Made by a program: the position numbers and the translations under genes
Shown here: positions 9,885-22,066 of the stretch, in pieces
Layout: each line of letters begins with the position of its first letter
How positions within the stretch are numbered: the stretch's first letter is position 1
Assembly: GCA_030704615.1 (NCBI GenBank)
Contig: CM060734.1
Location: 27,668,042-27,732,041 of the forward strand
DNA: 64,000 nucleotides
Source of the DNA: Takakia lepidozioides
Lineage: Eukaryota > Streptophyta > Takakiopsida > Takakiales > Takakiaceae
Direction of reading: 5' to 3'
The notes under the pieces: generated by a model
Databases searched by the model: none
The model's input: the letters and a program-made list of their open reading frames with translations, nothing else
What the model was told of the DNA's origin: nothing

Positions 9885-12800
9885 ACATCTTCCCACCATA
9901 TCAGCCAACTTTTTGGTTAGAACCAATTTACCCAAAGGTATGAATAAGAACTTGTGTTCTTCAGCCACTGGCAGTAGTCTACTGCCCCTGATTCAAACAA
10001 GCCATCTTCCAGCAACATAGTAAGATTGGGTACTTTTTTTGGTGCTACAAAGAGCAAAGCCATAACCAGGAGGAACATGGAAGCACTTGAGCCAAGGACA
10101 CGAAAGTCGCTCGTATCGTAAGGTATCTAAAATTGACATAAGGCATCGGCTACAGGAGACCAGCTAACAAGAGTAATGTGCATTGACCGGATCATGTATA
10201 AGGTGTACAGTACATATACTCTAGCAGGCTGTCTTACCAAGGCCTAGCTCATAATATCATCATTCAGAAGTCATTTAGATGCTCTACGTTTATTTCAGGT
10301 ACCATCGAGGATGCCTTACTCTCCATGCCCAATCAACCAACATATTTTTGCTGGAGAGGATCATACCTTATGAGGGATTTGTTGCTCCATATTATTGTTA
10401 TGGAGGTATAGGGGGCTGATACCCCATGGCTTTGCCAGACCTCCGCAAAAGCCATTAAAGGTGTTAGAACATCAAAGTAAGAAGACTGGAAAATGACAAG
10501 TGAGAGGTAGATAGTGTGTACAGAAACCACTAAGTACACTGGGCAAAAAACAGAGGGAAGATAAATATGTCTTGTCAAGGCACAGACAAGACAAGTGCTG
10601 TCATTGTCAAATAAAGACAAATCAGCTTCATGACGAGGCACTATCTAACTTCACCTCGCATAGACAGTATCTTACTTGATAGAAACTCATGTCATCTTCC
10701 TGGAAGTACATGAAAAGTTAGGGTGGGAGGGTGGGATTTCCAAGACAACCATCACCCTGGATTCAGATGTCATTCATCATTGAAGGAGTCTTGTTTAAAA
10801 AAAAAAAAAAAAAAAAAAACCAGGACAAACACCACCCTTGGTACATACCATCAGCAGAAACACTTGAGCCTTTAAAAACGAGTGCCAGGTGTTGCAATTC
10901 CAAAAGCCCAACCTGATAATTTAGTCTATGTTCCATGAATGCATAAAGGTCTGGATCTGGATTTCCATCATCTCTCCAAAACTCAATCAGAGCAGGAGTG
11001 CTACATTGAGCATAATCAGAACTTTATGGACAACACCAGCTCAGAGGGTATTCCAAAAAGCCCAGTTTGAATTATGTATTTTGAAAAAGCCAGACCAGCC
11101 CACTGCTTGGTATTTTTCCAAGTCAAAACAGTGTGCAAAGGTCTTGCTTTCAAATCACTGGGTATGTCCAAAAGTACTACTTGGTACTTTTCAAACTTAT
11201 AATAGCGTAACCAGGCCTGTTTTAAACTCAATGGTTAATTCCAAAGATACTGCTTGGTACACCTAAAGCAGCCATTATGTAATCCATCAAGCCAAAACAG
11301 CTTAGACAGTTTTGTTTTAAACTCAGAGAGTAGTTCCAAAAACCTGCTTCGTAACTCAGACCAGACGGTGGTAATTTGGCAAAGCCCTTCAATACATCTG
11401 CTTGGTATTCTTCGAGCTAAAACAATATGAATATATCTGCCTTAAACAAGTTAAAACAGTAAAACCAGATCTGTTTCAGACTCAAAGGGTGGTTCCAAAG
11501 GCATAGCTTGGCAACCTTAAAACAGATGTTATGTAATCTGAAAAGCCCGTCATGCCAGGTGCTTGGCCTGTTTTAAACTCAACGCTTAATTTCAAAGATA
11601 CTGCTTGGTACACCTAAAGCAGCCAGTATGTAGTCTGAAAAGCCATCGAGCCAAAACAGCTTAGACATTCTGTTCTAAATTCAGAACGTAGTTCCAAAGA
11701 CCTGCTTGATAAATCAGACCAGACAGCCTGTAATTTGCTCAAAGGGTGGTTCCAAAGGCATTGCTTGGCAACCTTAAAACAGATGTTATGTAATCCGAAA
11801 AGCCCATCATGCCAGCAGCTTGGTAATCTCTAAGTTAGAGCAGTGTAGTCGTGACTGTTTTAGTCTTAGAACTCTAACCTCAATGTCCAAAAATACTCCT
11901 TGGTACTTACCATGTTAAAACAACATAAGAAGGCCTGTTTTAAGCATCACTGGATAGCTTTAGGTCTGGAGATGTTACTCCAGCACCATATCAATATGAT
12001 GCCAAAGTTCATACTGGTATCATGCTAGAAAACCGACTTATAATCAGGTTGAAAACCCTCGAGTCTTAATAGAACGTCTGTATTCTATAAAGCTCAGCAC
12101 ATTGCCATATTGTTCAACAGAAGCAGTTGGTTGCAATCATAAAAAAACAAAAACAAATCGTATCGGATGCCCCGCTGAAGCAGTATTCAGCGTCAATCGT
12201 CACCCATCGCCAAGTCTTTTGATCATCTGCAAACTGAAAGATACATATTAAGTGAAGGCCCTCACCTGTGCCCGTCCCAAAACCACCACATCAAGATGGG
12301 TGTTAGTGAGGATGCACCAAGCGAGTAGCAGGTCTTCGCAGTTGCTATCCATGTCCAACATGCATTCTACAGTGAGCAAATTGATCAAAAGAAGAACAAA
12401 GATGCGACACCACTAAGAACCTTAATCGTTTGTGGAGTGGGACGCTGCGGCGTTCAACATCTGAATCTCAAGAGATCACAATAGAATGCAACAAAATGGG
12501 AGACTTGAGGAAAATTGCATCTTTACAAAGTGCAACTTAACTTCCTCCGTCTCCTTAAGAGCGCCGCCGCTTCATGAATGCGAAAGATTGCAGGCAAACA
12601 CAGCAGTAGGTCGTTTGCCAGCACGGGAAATGGAAGTACCTGCCGCCATCGCGCATTAAAAAAACAAAGCGCGCGCAGATCGTGCTGCTCGAGCACTCGG
12701 CCGCCATCGCCCTCCACCAGAGAAAACAAGCACGAGTATCGTGCTGTGCTTAGGGCAGAGAGACGGTTAGGCAAACCATCCCGCGATTTCATCCACTGGG

Positions 12801-13273
12801 AATGAAATTTTGCACTTTCATTAAGGTTACATCCTCTTAGGCTTACATCCGTTATGGTTACATCGAGGAAGGATGTAATGGATGAAAAATTGCAGGCTAC
12901 ATCCTCGGTGGTAAAGTTCAAGACAATAAATTTCCAAACCAGATAGGCTTAGGAAAAAAATTGTTAATCCCAAACAGATAATTGGAGAGAGGGAGAGGGG
13001 GGGCACCCACCATCCAACCCCTGGTATGGCAGTCCCTTATGGAGTGAGTTTGGTATGCACTCACCCCGTAAGGGAGTGCGCATACCAGACCCATTCTCAT
13101 AAGGCTCTCCCTCTACAATGTAGTTCTATCCTTGGACTTGAATACCAAATGGATAAAAGGCCTGCATTCTCTCTGCTCTCAGATTACGAGTGAACATCGG
13201 CACAACATAATTCAAACTTGGCAAGAGTTCAGAAATTACAGGTGTTCTTCAACCAATGGCAGCAGACTACTGC
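9885..13273. repeat. 3389-bp repeat unit, copy 1
   Basis: The sequence from acatcttcccaccatatc onward reappears 3389 bp later (13274) with almost no change. Within it are an A-rich tract of about 20 A at ~10798-10819, a degenerate internal tandem repeat (10930-11960), and a hairpin-forming segment near 13040-13085 (GTATGCACTC...GAGTGCGCATAC). No convincing protein-coding gene is seen. Diverged relatives occur at 15746-20520 in both orientations, so this is a local repeat family. Confidence 0.9.
10930..11960. repeat. Degenerate tandem repeats (TGCTTGGTA / TTTTAAACTCA motif)
   Basis: Units of very roughly 85-130 bp recur, sharing tgcttggtac, aaaacag and gttttaaactca. A longer block (ggtggttccaaaggcat...cttggcaaccttaaaacag) occurs at about 11490 and again at 11747. 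The same array is present in copy 2 (14318-15245). Confidence 0.6.
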
Positions 13274-15245
13274 ACATCTTCCCACCATATCAGCCAACTT
13301 TTTGGTTAGAACCAATTTACCCAAAGGTATGAATAAGAACTTGTGTTCTTCAGCCACTGGCAGTAGTCTACTGCCCCTGATTCAAACAAGCCATCTTCCA
13401 GCAACATAGTAAGATTGGGTACTTTTTTTGGTGCTACAAAGAGCAAAGCCATAACCAGGAGGAACATGGAAGCACTTGAGCCAAGGACACGAAAGTCGCT
13501 CGTATCGTAAGGTATCTAAAATTGACATAAGGCATCGGCTACAGGAGACCAGCTAACAAGAGTAATGTGCATTGACCGGATCATGTATAAGGTGTACAGT
13601 ACATATACTCTAGCAGGCTGTCTTACCAAGGCCTAGCTCATAATATCATCATTCAGAAGTCATTTAGATGCTCTACGTTTATTTCAGGTACCATCGAGGA
13701 TGCCTTACTCTCCATGCCCAATCAACCAACATATTTTTGCTGGAGAGGATCATACCTTATGAGGGATTTGTTGCTCCATATTATTGTTATGGAGGTATAG
13801 GGGGCTGATACCCCATGGCTTTGCCAGACCTCCGCAAAAGCCATTAAAGGTGTTAGAACATCAAAGTAAGAAGACTGGAAAATGACAAGTGAGAGGTAGA
13901 TAGTGTGTACAGAAACCACTAAGTACACTGGGCAAAAAACAGAGGGAAGATAAATATGTCTTGTCAAGGCACAGACAAGACAAGTGCTGTCATTGTCAAA
14001 TAAAGACAAATCAGCTTCATGACGAGGCACTATCTAACTTCACCTCGCATAGACAGTATCTTACTTGATAGAAACTCATGTCATCTTCCTGGAAGTACAT
14101 GAAAAGTTAGGGTGGGAGGGTGGGATTTCCAAGACAACCATCACCCTGGATTCAGATGTCATTCATCATTGAAGGAGTCTTGTTTAAAAAAAAAAAAAAA
14201 AAAAAAACCAGGACAAACACCACCCTTGGTACATACCATCAGCAGAAACACTTGAGCCTTTAAAAACGAGTGCCAGGTGTTGCAATTCCAAAAGCCCAAC
14301 CTGATAATTTAGTCTATGTTCCATGAATGCATAAAGGTCTGGATCTGGATTTCCATCATCTCTCCAAAACTCAATCAGAGCAGGAGTGCTACATTGAGCA
14401 TAATCAGAACTTTATGGACAACACCAGCTCAGAGGGTATTCCAAAAAGCCCAGTTTGAATTATGTATTTTGAAAAAGCCAGACCAGCCCACTGCTTGGTA
14501 TTTTTCCAAGTCAAAACAGTGTGCAAAGGTCTTGCTTTCAAATCACTGGGTATGTCCAAAAGTACTACTTGGTACTTTTCAAACTTATAATAGCGTAACC
14601 AGGCCTGTTTTAAACTCAATGGTTAATTCCAAAGATACTGCTTGGTACACCTAAAGCAGCCATTATGTAATCCATCAAGCCAAAACAGCTTAGACAGTTT
14701 TGTTTTAAACTCAGAGAGTAGTTCCAAAAACCTGCTTCGTAACTCAGACCAGACGGTGGTAATTTGGCAAAGCCCTTCAATACATCTGCTTGGTATTCTT
14801 CGAGCTAAAACAATATGAATATATCTGCCTTAAACAAGTTAAAACAGTAAAACCAGATCTGTTTCAGACTCAAAGGGTGGTTCCAAAGGCATAGCTTGGC
14901 AACCTTAAAACAGATGTTATGTAATCTGAAAAGCCCGTCATGCCAGGTGCTTGGCCTGTTTTAAACTCAACGCTTAATTTCAAAGATGCTGCTTGGTACA
15001 CCTAAAGCAGCCAGTATGTAGTCTGAAAAGCCATCGAGCCAAAACAGCTTAGACATTCTGTTCTAAATTCAGAACGTAGTTCCAAAGACCTGCTTGATAA
15101 ATCAGACCAGACAGCCTGTAATTTGCTCAAAGGGTGGTTCCAAAGGCATTGCTTGGCAACCTTAAAACAGATGTTATGTAATCCGAAAAGCCCATCATGC
15201 CAGCAGCTTGGTAATCTCTAAGTTAGAGCAGTGTAGTCGTGACTG
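13274..15245. repeat. 3389-bp repeat unit, copy 2, truncated by the scaffold gap
   Basis: Matches 9885 onward at a constant offset (3389, then 3388 after a one-base difference in the A tract). I noticed one substitution (gatactgcttgg versus gatgctgcttgg near 14986). The copy stops exactly at the gap. It is either a very recent tandem duplication or an assembly artefact next to an unresolved gap. Confidence 0.9.
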
Positions 15246-15745
15246 NNNNNNNNNNNNNNNNNNNNNNNNNNNNNNNNNNNNNNNNNNNNNNNNNNNNNNN
15301 NNNNNNNNNNNNNNNNNNNNNNNNNNNNNNNNNNNNNNNNNNNNNNNNNNNNNNNNNNNNNNNNNNNNNNNNNNNNNNNNNNNNNNNNNNNNNNNNNNNN
15401 NNNNNNNNNNNNNNNNNNNNNNNNNNNNNNNNNNNNNNNNNNNNNNNNNNNNNNNNNNNNNNNNNNNNNNNNNNNNNNNNNNNNNNNNNNNNNNNNNNNN
15501 NNNNNNNNNNNNNNNNNNNNNNNNNNNNNNNNNNNNNNNNNNNNNNNNNNNNNNNNNNNNNNNNNNNNNNNNNNNNNNNNNNNNNNNNNNNNNNNNNNNN
15601 NNNNNNNNNNNNNNNNNNNNNNNNNNNNNNNNNNNNNNNNNNNNNNNNNNNNNNNNNNNNNNNNNNNNNNNNNNNNNNNNNNNNNNNNNNNNNNNNNNNN
15701 NNNNNNNNNNNNNNNNNNNNNNNNNNNNNNNNNNNNNNNNNNNNN
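15246..15745. other. Scaffold gap (500 N)
   Basis: Exactly 500 undetermined bases. It lies between copy 2 of the direct repeat and the left arm of the inverted repeat, which is where an assembler would be expected to fail. Confidence 1.
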
Positions 15746-17531
15746 ATACCCAATTCTGATATGCTGTTGGTAGATGTTTTGTCTGAATACCATGTGGTAA
15801 ACCCCTGCCAGACTTCATTATCTAAGTCCCAATACCTGCCCCCTCTTGGTTTGTACACATGTTTTACCCAAAAAACAAGGGGGTGGGTAGACACTAAAAG
15901 TTTGATATAAGATTCTTTCCTGATTGTTACTTTTGACCTTGGAATTGAGGGTTCTTTCACTGGCCTCTTCTTCCGGTCACCAGAGCTTATATATAAACTA
16001 AAAGGTAAAACTCTACATTTTGATGTACATGTGTTGATGTACCTTCGTTTGTCACAACTTGCCAACGTGGAACATGCCAATGGCAGAAAATTCATTACCT
16101 AAACCTGCCCCCATTGGTTTTGTACACATGTGGTACCCAAAAACATGGGCTAGGTAGACACTAAAGGGTTGATAAAAGTTTATTTCCTGTTTGTTGCTTC
16201 ATGAATTTCGGAGTTAAGGTCCCTTCATTGGCCTCATCTTTCCATTACCAGAGCTTATGTGTAGCTAAAAGGTAAAACTCTACATTATGATGTAAGTGTT
16301 GATGTACCTTTGCTTGTCACGGCTTGTTTTGTTTTTTGACCTTGGAGAGTTGAGATTGTAGGCATGTTTATTTCTATGGTTCCTTGTAACCAGAAGTAAA
16401 AGCTACAAAGAAGAGGGGAGGTCATTTATGTGATGGGGTCTGGTATGCACTCCCTTACGGGGGTGAGTGCATACCACACTCACTCCATAAGGAGCTGCCA
16501 TACCAGGGGATGGTTGGTGGGTTCCCTCTCTCTCCCTCCCTCCATGGATCTGGCTGGTTCTTTTAAAACTTGATAGTTTAAGACCAGTGGTATGTTACCT
16601 AACCCCTAATTAACCTTCTTGGAATTTGGTTAATTTCGGTTATTTACATTACCCGGATTTTTGGTATAAGGTCGGGATCCTAATGGAGCCATCCTATTCT
16701 TTAATTTTTTCATCCATAAATGGATGTCATCCTCAGAGGATGAATCAGATGAAAAATCGAGAGACAATTTCATCCTGCGCGTAGTAGAGTTCATCCCGTG
16801 TGATGGATTTCATCCCGAATGGATGAAATCGTGGAAATCACGTGGATGGATGGAATCGCGGGAAATCGCGCTTCATCTCTTCCCTGCCCTAACCCTCTCC
16901 ACGACGATCGTGCTTAAGGGATGGCTGGAGCTGAGAGATGGCGGCGGGGGCCGCATGGAGCTCGATTCAGGCGCCCTTGAATGCCACGGAGCTGCGCCAT
17001 TAAGGCATTTAGGTGTTCTGGCAAGATTCAGTACCTTCTTCCCCTCTTGGGGTGCGCAATGGCGGCAGTACCTGCAATTTCCCTGTGGCGGTTGTTTCTA
17101 ATGCTTGGCGGGCGATCTACCTGTGTTGTGGTTGCTTGCTGTGACGTTCATTGATCATTAAGATACAAGCGGCGATCTTAAGGCCTCAGGGAAGTGTCTG
17201 AACTCTTTGAGTTTGGGCGATTCACTTTCTTTGTGCATGCTTTGTACATTTTGTTGTGCATTCTTGTTTGCTGGTCTTGAGAGCTATGGCGCAGGCCTCT
17301 CTTCCACAAGCCATCAAGGTATTGGCTTGCATATGCTCTGTTTCCTTTCTGCCCCTGCTTTGTATTGCATGTTGTACAGCGATAACAAGCGTGAGACCTG
17401 CGATTCACCCGGGGTTCCACATCGTCTCTAACTTAACTGTTTCTGATTGCGTGTGATGGGACCGGGTGAGGGTCCTCACTTAACATGGATTTTTAAAGCT
17501 TGAAGTTGATTGGAATCGAGTTGAAGAAGCG
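15746..17531. repeat. Left arm of a long inverted repeat
   Basis: Position x pairs with about 36047-x on the opposite strand. For example, 17256-17456 matches 18591-18791 in reverse complement without visible change. The arm starts at the gap and ends at gaagaagcgac (17531). Differences are few (for example acccggattttt versus the complement of aaaatctgggt). Contents include a TATGCACTC hairpin near 16445 and a region of GGATGAAATC-type direct and inverted repeats at 16715-16880. Confidence 0.9.
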
Positions 17532-18515
17532 ACGCCATCTGTATCTTTGGGGGAGAACAATCCTTTCTTCCTCTTTCCTTTGATCTTGATGGCTCCTATG
17601 TTTAACCTAGTATGGTGGACAATCAATCATTAGGGCGACTATCTCTTGTTCCCTATGGCATACTGATGTGACAATGGAGCAATGATATTAAAGAGATCTG
17701 GTAACATGCTACAATGTAGGGCATACCTGTTTTCATGACCAGACAGTGTTCTTGAATGTACAAGCATTGGAAACTTAGCCTCTTTTAGAAGCTGGTTACT
17801 TTAGGACACTCGATACCGTGCCAAACTGATATGGATGTGGTTATGCCTTGGTATGTAAGCTGACCAAAAATAGAGACTGAATGACATGGCATGTCATGAA
17901 TGGCACTTTTTAGCATGCTGAACAATGGTTTCCTGCTATGAACAGTGGTAATTGAGTCTCTAATTTTTCCCACCGCCCCACCCAGAGACTTCATTGACTT
18001 TGAAGTCTGGGATTTGTCATAAAGCTGACTTGTGAATGAAGAATGGTTGACAATGCCTTGTTATGAGGCTGATTTGTCGTTAATTTTACAATGACCTTGT
18101 CAGGTCTTTGTCCATGTCTCGACAAGACATAAGTATCTTCCCTCTCTGATTTAGACCGGTGTACTTGGTGGTTCTTGTACACATTATCAACCAATCTCCC
18201 TTCTGTTTTCAGTTTTATGTTTGATTTACTAACACCTTGGTCTGAGCATGACAAAAGGTTATCAAATATGTTCCTGATTGAAGTGATGAACCCAAGGCAA
18301 TGGGAAGGCCAAAGCCATGAGATATCAGCCTCCTCTCCCGCCATGACCATGGTGTGGAGCAAGCAAGTCCTTCATAAGGTAAGATCTTCTCCAACAAAAA
18401 TATGTTGGCTAAGATCTGTTGGGCATGGAGAGTAAGGCATCCTTGAAGGTACCCGAGACAAAGACATTTTCCAATGCTCTCTAGCGTCCAATACATAAGG
18501 TATTGAAGAACGAGT
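17532..18515. repeat. ~1-kb spacer of the inverted repeat, diverged copy of the 3.4-kb family
   Basis: Not palindromic itself. Read on the minus strand, the part near 18370-18470 resembles 10300-10430 (ggatgccttactctccatgccc; ccaacatatttttg). It is therefore an older member of the same repeat family. No gene is supported. Confidence 0.7.
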
Positions 18516-20301
18516 CGCTTCTTCAACTCGATTCCAATCAACTTCAAGCTTTAAAAATCCATGTTAAGTGAGGACCCTCACCCGGTCCCATCACACGCAA
18601 TCAGAAACAGTTAAGTTAGAGACGATGTGGAACCCCGGGTGAATCGCAGGTCTCACGCTTGTTATCGCTGTACAACATGCAATACAAAGCAGGGGCAGAA
18701 AGGAAACAGAGCATATGCAAGCCAATACCTTGATGGCTTGTGGAAGAGAGGCCTGCGCCATAGCTCTCAAGACCAGCAAACAAGAATGCACAACAAAATG
18801 TACAAAGCATGCACAAAGAAAGTGAATCGCCCAAACTCAAAGAGTTCAGACACTTCCCTGAGGCCTTAAGATCGCCGCTTGTATCTTAATGATCAATGAA
18901 GGTCACAGCAAGCAACCACAACACAGGTAGATCGCCCGCCAAGCATTAGAGACAACCGCCATAGGGAAATTGCAGGTACTGCCGCCATTGCGCACCCCAA
19001 GAGGGGAAGAAGGTACTGAATCTTGCCAGAACACCTAAATGCCTTAATGGCGCAGCTCCGTGGCATTCAAGGGCGCCTGAATCGAGCTCCATGCGGCCCC
19101 CGCCGCCATCTCTCAGCTCCAGCCATCCCTTAAGCACGATCGTCGTGGAGAGGGTTAGGGCAGGGAAGAGATGAAGCGCGATTTCCCGCGATTCCATCCA
19201 CGTGATTTCCCACGATTTCATCCATTCGGGATGAAATCCATCACACGGGATGAACTCTACCGCGCAGGATGAAATTGTCTCTCGATTTTTCATCTGAGTC
19301 ATCCTCTGAGGATGACATCCATTTATGGATGAAAAAATTAAAGAATAGGATGGCTCCATTAGGATCCCGACCTTATACCAAAAATCTGGGTAATGTAAAT
19401 AACCGAAATTAACCAAATTCCAAGAAGGTTAATTAGGGGTTAGGTAACATACCACTGGTCTTAAACTATCAAGTTTTAAAAGAACCAGCCAGATCCATGG
19501 AGGGAGGGAGAGAGAGGGAACCCACCAACCATCCCCTGGTATGGAGCTCCTTATGGAGTGAGTGTGGTATGCACTCACCCCGTAAGGGAGTGCATACCAG
19601 ACCCCATCACATAAATGACCTCCCTCTTCTTTGTAGCTTTTACTTCTGGTTACAAAGGAACCATAGAAATAAACATGCCTACAATCTCAACTCTCCAAGG
19701 TCAAAAAACAAAACAAGCCGTGACAAGCAAAGGTACATCAACACTTACATCATAATGTAGAGTTTTACCTTTTAGCTACACATAAGCTCTGGTAATGGAA
19801 AGATGAGGCCAATGAAGGGACCTTAACTCCGAAATTCATGAAGCAACAAAACAGGAAATAAACTTTATCAACCCTTTAGTGTCTACCTAGCCCATGTTTT
19901 TGGGTACCACATGTGTACAAAACCAATGGGGGCAGGTTTAGGTAATGAATTTTCTGCCATTGGCATGTTCCACGTTGGCAAGTTGTGACAAACGAAGGTA
20001 CATCAACACATGTACATCAAAATGTAGAGTTTTACCTTTTAGTTTATAATAAGCTCTGGTGACCGGAAGAAGAGGCCAGTGAAAGAACCCTCAATTCCCA
20101 AGGTCATAAAGTAACAATCAGGAAAGAATCTTATATCAAACTTTTAGTGTCTACCCACCCCTTGTTTTGGGTAAAACATGTGTACAAAACCAAAGGGGGC
20201 AGGTATTGGGACTTAGATAATGAAGTCTGGCAGGGGTTTACCACATGGTATTCAGACAAAACATCTACCAACAGCATATCAGAATTGGGTATTTTTTATG
20301 G
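18516..20301. repeat. Right arm of the long inverted repeat
   Basis: Reverse complement of 15746-17531. It includes the block aagtgaggaccctcaccc (18566), related to aagtgaaggccctcacc at 12251 in copy 1. This places the inverted repeat and the direct repeats in one family. Confidence 0.9.
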
Positions 20302-20520
20302 TGCCTATAAAGAGCAAAGCCGTGACCAGGAGAAACAATTTGAGCCAAAGAAATGGAACTCATTCTTATCACGAGGTATCCAAATCTGACATAAGGCATC
20401 GGCTATAGGGGACCGGCAAACAAGAGTAATGTGCATTGACCGGATCATGTATAAGGTGTACACGTCTACTCCAGCAAGCTGTCTTACCAAGGCCTAGCTC
20501 AAAATTTCAGCATTCAGAAG
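20302..20520. repeat. Continuation of the 3.4-kb family into the ParB-like gene
   Basis: From ttttttatggtgcc to cattcagaag this stretch is a diverged copy of about 10033-10271 (shared: aagagtaatgtgcattgacc, ggatcatgtataaggtgtac, accaaggcctagctca). The similarity stops at about 20520, exactly where similarity to the ParB-like paralogue begins, so the repeat boundary cuts the gene. Confidence 0.75.
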
Positions 20521-20835
20521 CCCTATAGGGACACGTCTTTCCTTTCTCTTCTCTTCTGCCAAGGCGTGCAGATCTTTCTCAGACTCGTCAACAATACCGC
20601 CAGACATGTCCAGGTACCACGGGCATCCAACGAGATGCGCGGGATGCCATTGTTTCTGCATCTCGGGTGTGTAGACACAGCTTGGGCCCGCCACGGTCCA
20701 AGCCATGAAGAACGGGGGCTCTTGAGCCGGGGCCCCTGTCTGAAGGAGCACGTATTTCATATACCTGCAAGGCAGTCAGCATGCGTGAGCAAAAGTTGAG
20801 ACCAACCTACTCGCAGAGTGCCACCGAAAACATAA

Positions 20836-20864
20836 AATGCGAATGCGGTGCCGCATTTCCGAGA
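20836..20864. repeat. Isolated copy of the GCGGTGCCGC palindrome in intron 6
   Basis: GCGAATGCGGTGCCGCATTT lies in the intron between 20764 and 20911 of the ParB-like gene. Its core is the same as that of the array at 24.0-25.4 kb. Confidence 0.8.
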
Positions 20865-22037
20865 CAAACCTCGTAACCAGGCTTTGCATACAAGGGCAGC
20901 TGTGCTTCACCTGTAAACAATTCGCATTGCAGCTTTCCCCGCTCCCTCCTGATGTGTAAACTCCACGCTCCTTCTTGCTGTCTGTAGCTTTCTGGCGAAA
21001 AGGTTGTCCTTGTACGCACATCTGAAACGTGTCACGTAGTCTTCCAATGTCTGTGTTCCATCCCATTTGACGTACAAGCCGAACGAATTTGTGTGCATTA
21101 CGACTTGCTCCTTCGCATTCGACATTACCTGCGATTCCCAAATGCATTGTCACGTAGCAGTTCAGGGAATTCATTTAGAAAAGCAAATCTGGGGAAGTAC
21201 CTTGAATTACCTGGAACCACCAAGTCATACAGTTGAGCCACACATCCACTGCAGGGTCGGAAACTTCGAGTGGAAAAGACCACATTGTCCTTATGCTCTC
21301 GGATGCATTCCAGATCGACAGCCACCGTGTCTGCCATTTCCGATCCAATGTCAGGAGCTGGAAGAGAGTGGCTATTGCTAGGAAGGAACTTCAGTGCATT
21401 GAAACCTCACCTTCTCTTTCGCCTCCACACATGCCGTTGAGAGGTGATGCAGTTTCTCCAATTGCATGGTCGGCTGCATGGCCCGAGAATAGTGTTTTGC
21501 AATCTCGGGGATGAAGTCCTTTCCAAGTGCCGGATCTGCAATTGCCACCAGCTTCACAAGCTTTGACTTGTATTTGGTTTTGGACTTGACACCGGCTTCC
21601 TTCAAGTGCTCAGTCAATGACTGCAACGTTTTGACCTGCCCCTCACTTTCCATGAAGAAGCGTTTGGCATGGGCCAAATCCAGCTTGATGTTTGACTGCC
21701 AACAAAAACATGCAGAAGCGTTACATTCAATTCATGTGGAAAGATTACTGGAAATTGGGGAAGGATGAGCAGAGGGAAATTGGAGGACGACTTACTTCGT
21801 ATATCACCTCCATTCCATCCATAGTGAGATGATACCATGTCCGGTCTGTTTTTGCAACGGCTTTCTGAATGAGCTCGGGCTCCAGCATTTCCGCAAACAT
21901 CTGCGGATCAGTGAGACCAGTTTTCCTCACCCTGTACAGCATATGTGCCATGTGGGTATGCACGTACGCATTCTCAGTGACCCTGCAAGGCACACTCTCC
22001 AGTTCAGTACACGGAAGCACGGAAACAAACCAGAATG

Positions 22038-22066
22038 GAAACCGAAATGCGGCACCGCATTTCGAA
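22038..22066. repeat. Isolated copy of the palindrome in intron 2
   Basis: CGAAATGCGGCACCGCATTTCG lacks the flanking 53-bp spacer types of the array. It lies in the intron between exons ending at 22095 and starting at 21982. Confidence 0.8.

Noticed and set aside
15195-16095. Open frames spanning the gap
   Set aside because: They consist mainly of undetermined residues across the 500-N gap.
17207-17456. Small protein with hydrophobic segments (also in the inverted arm)
   Set aside because: Present twice only because the arm is duplicated; no conserved motif or splice context supports coding.
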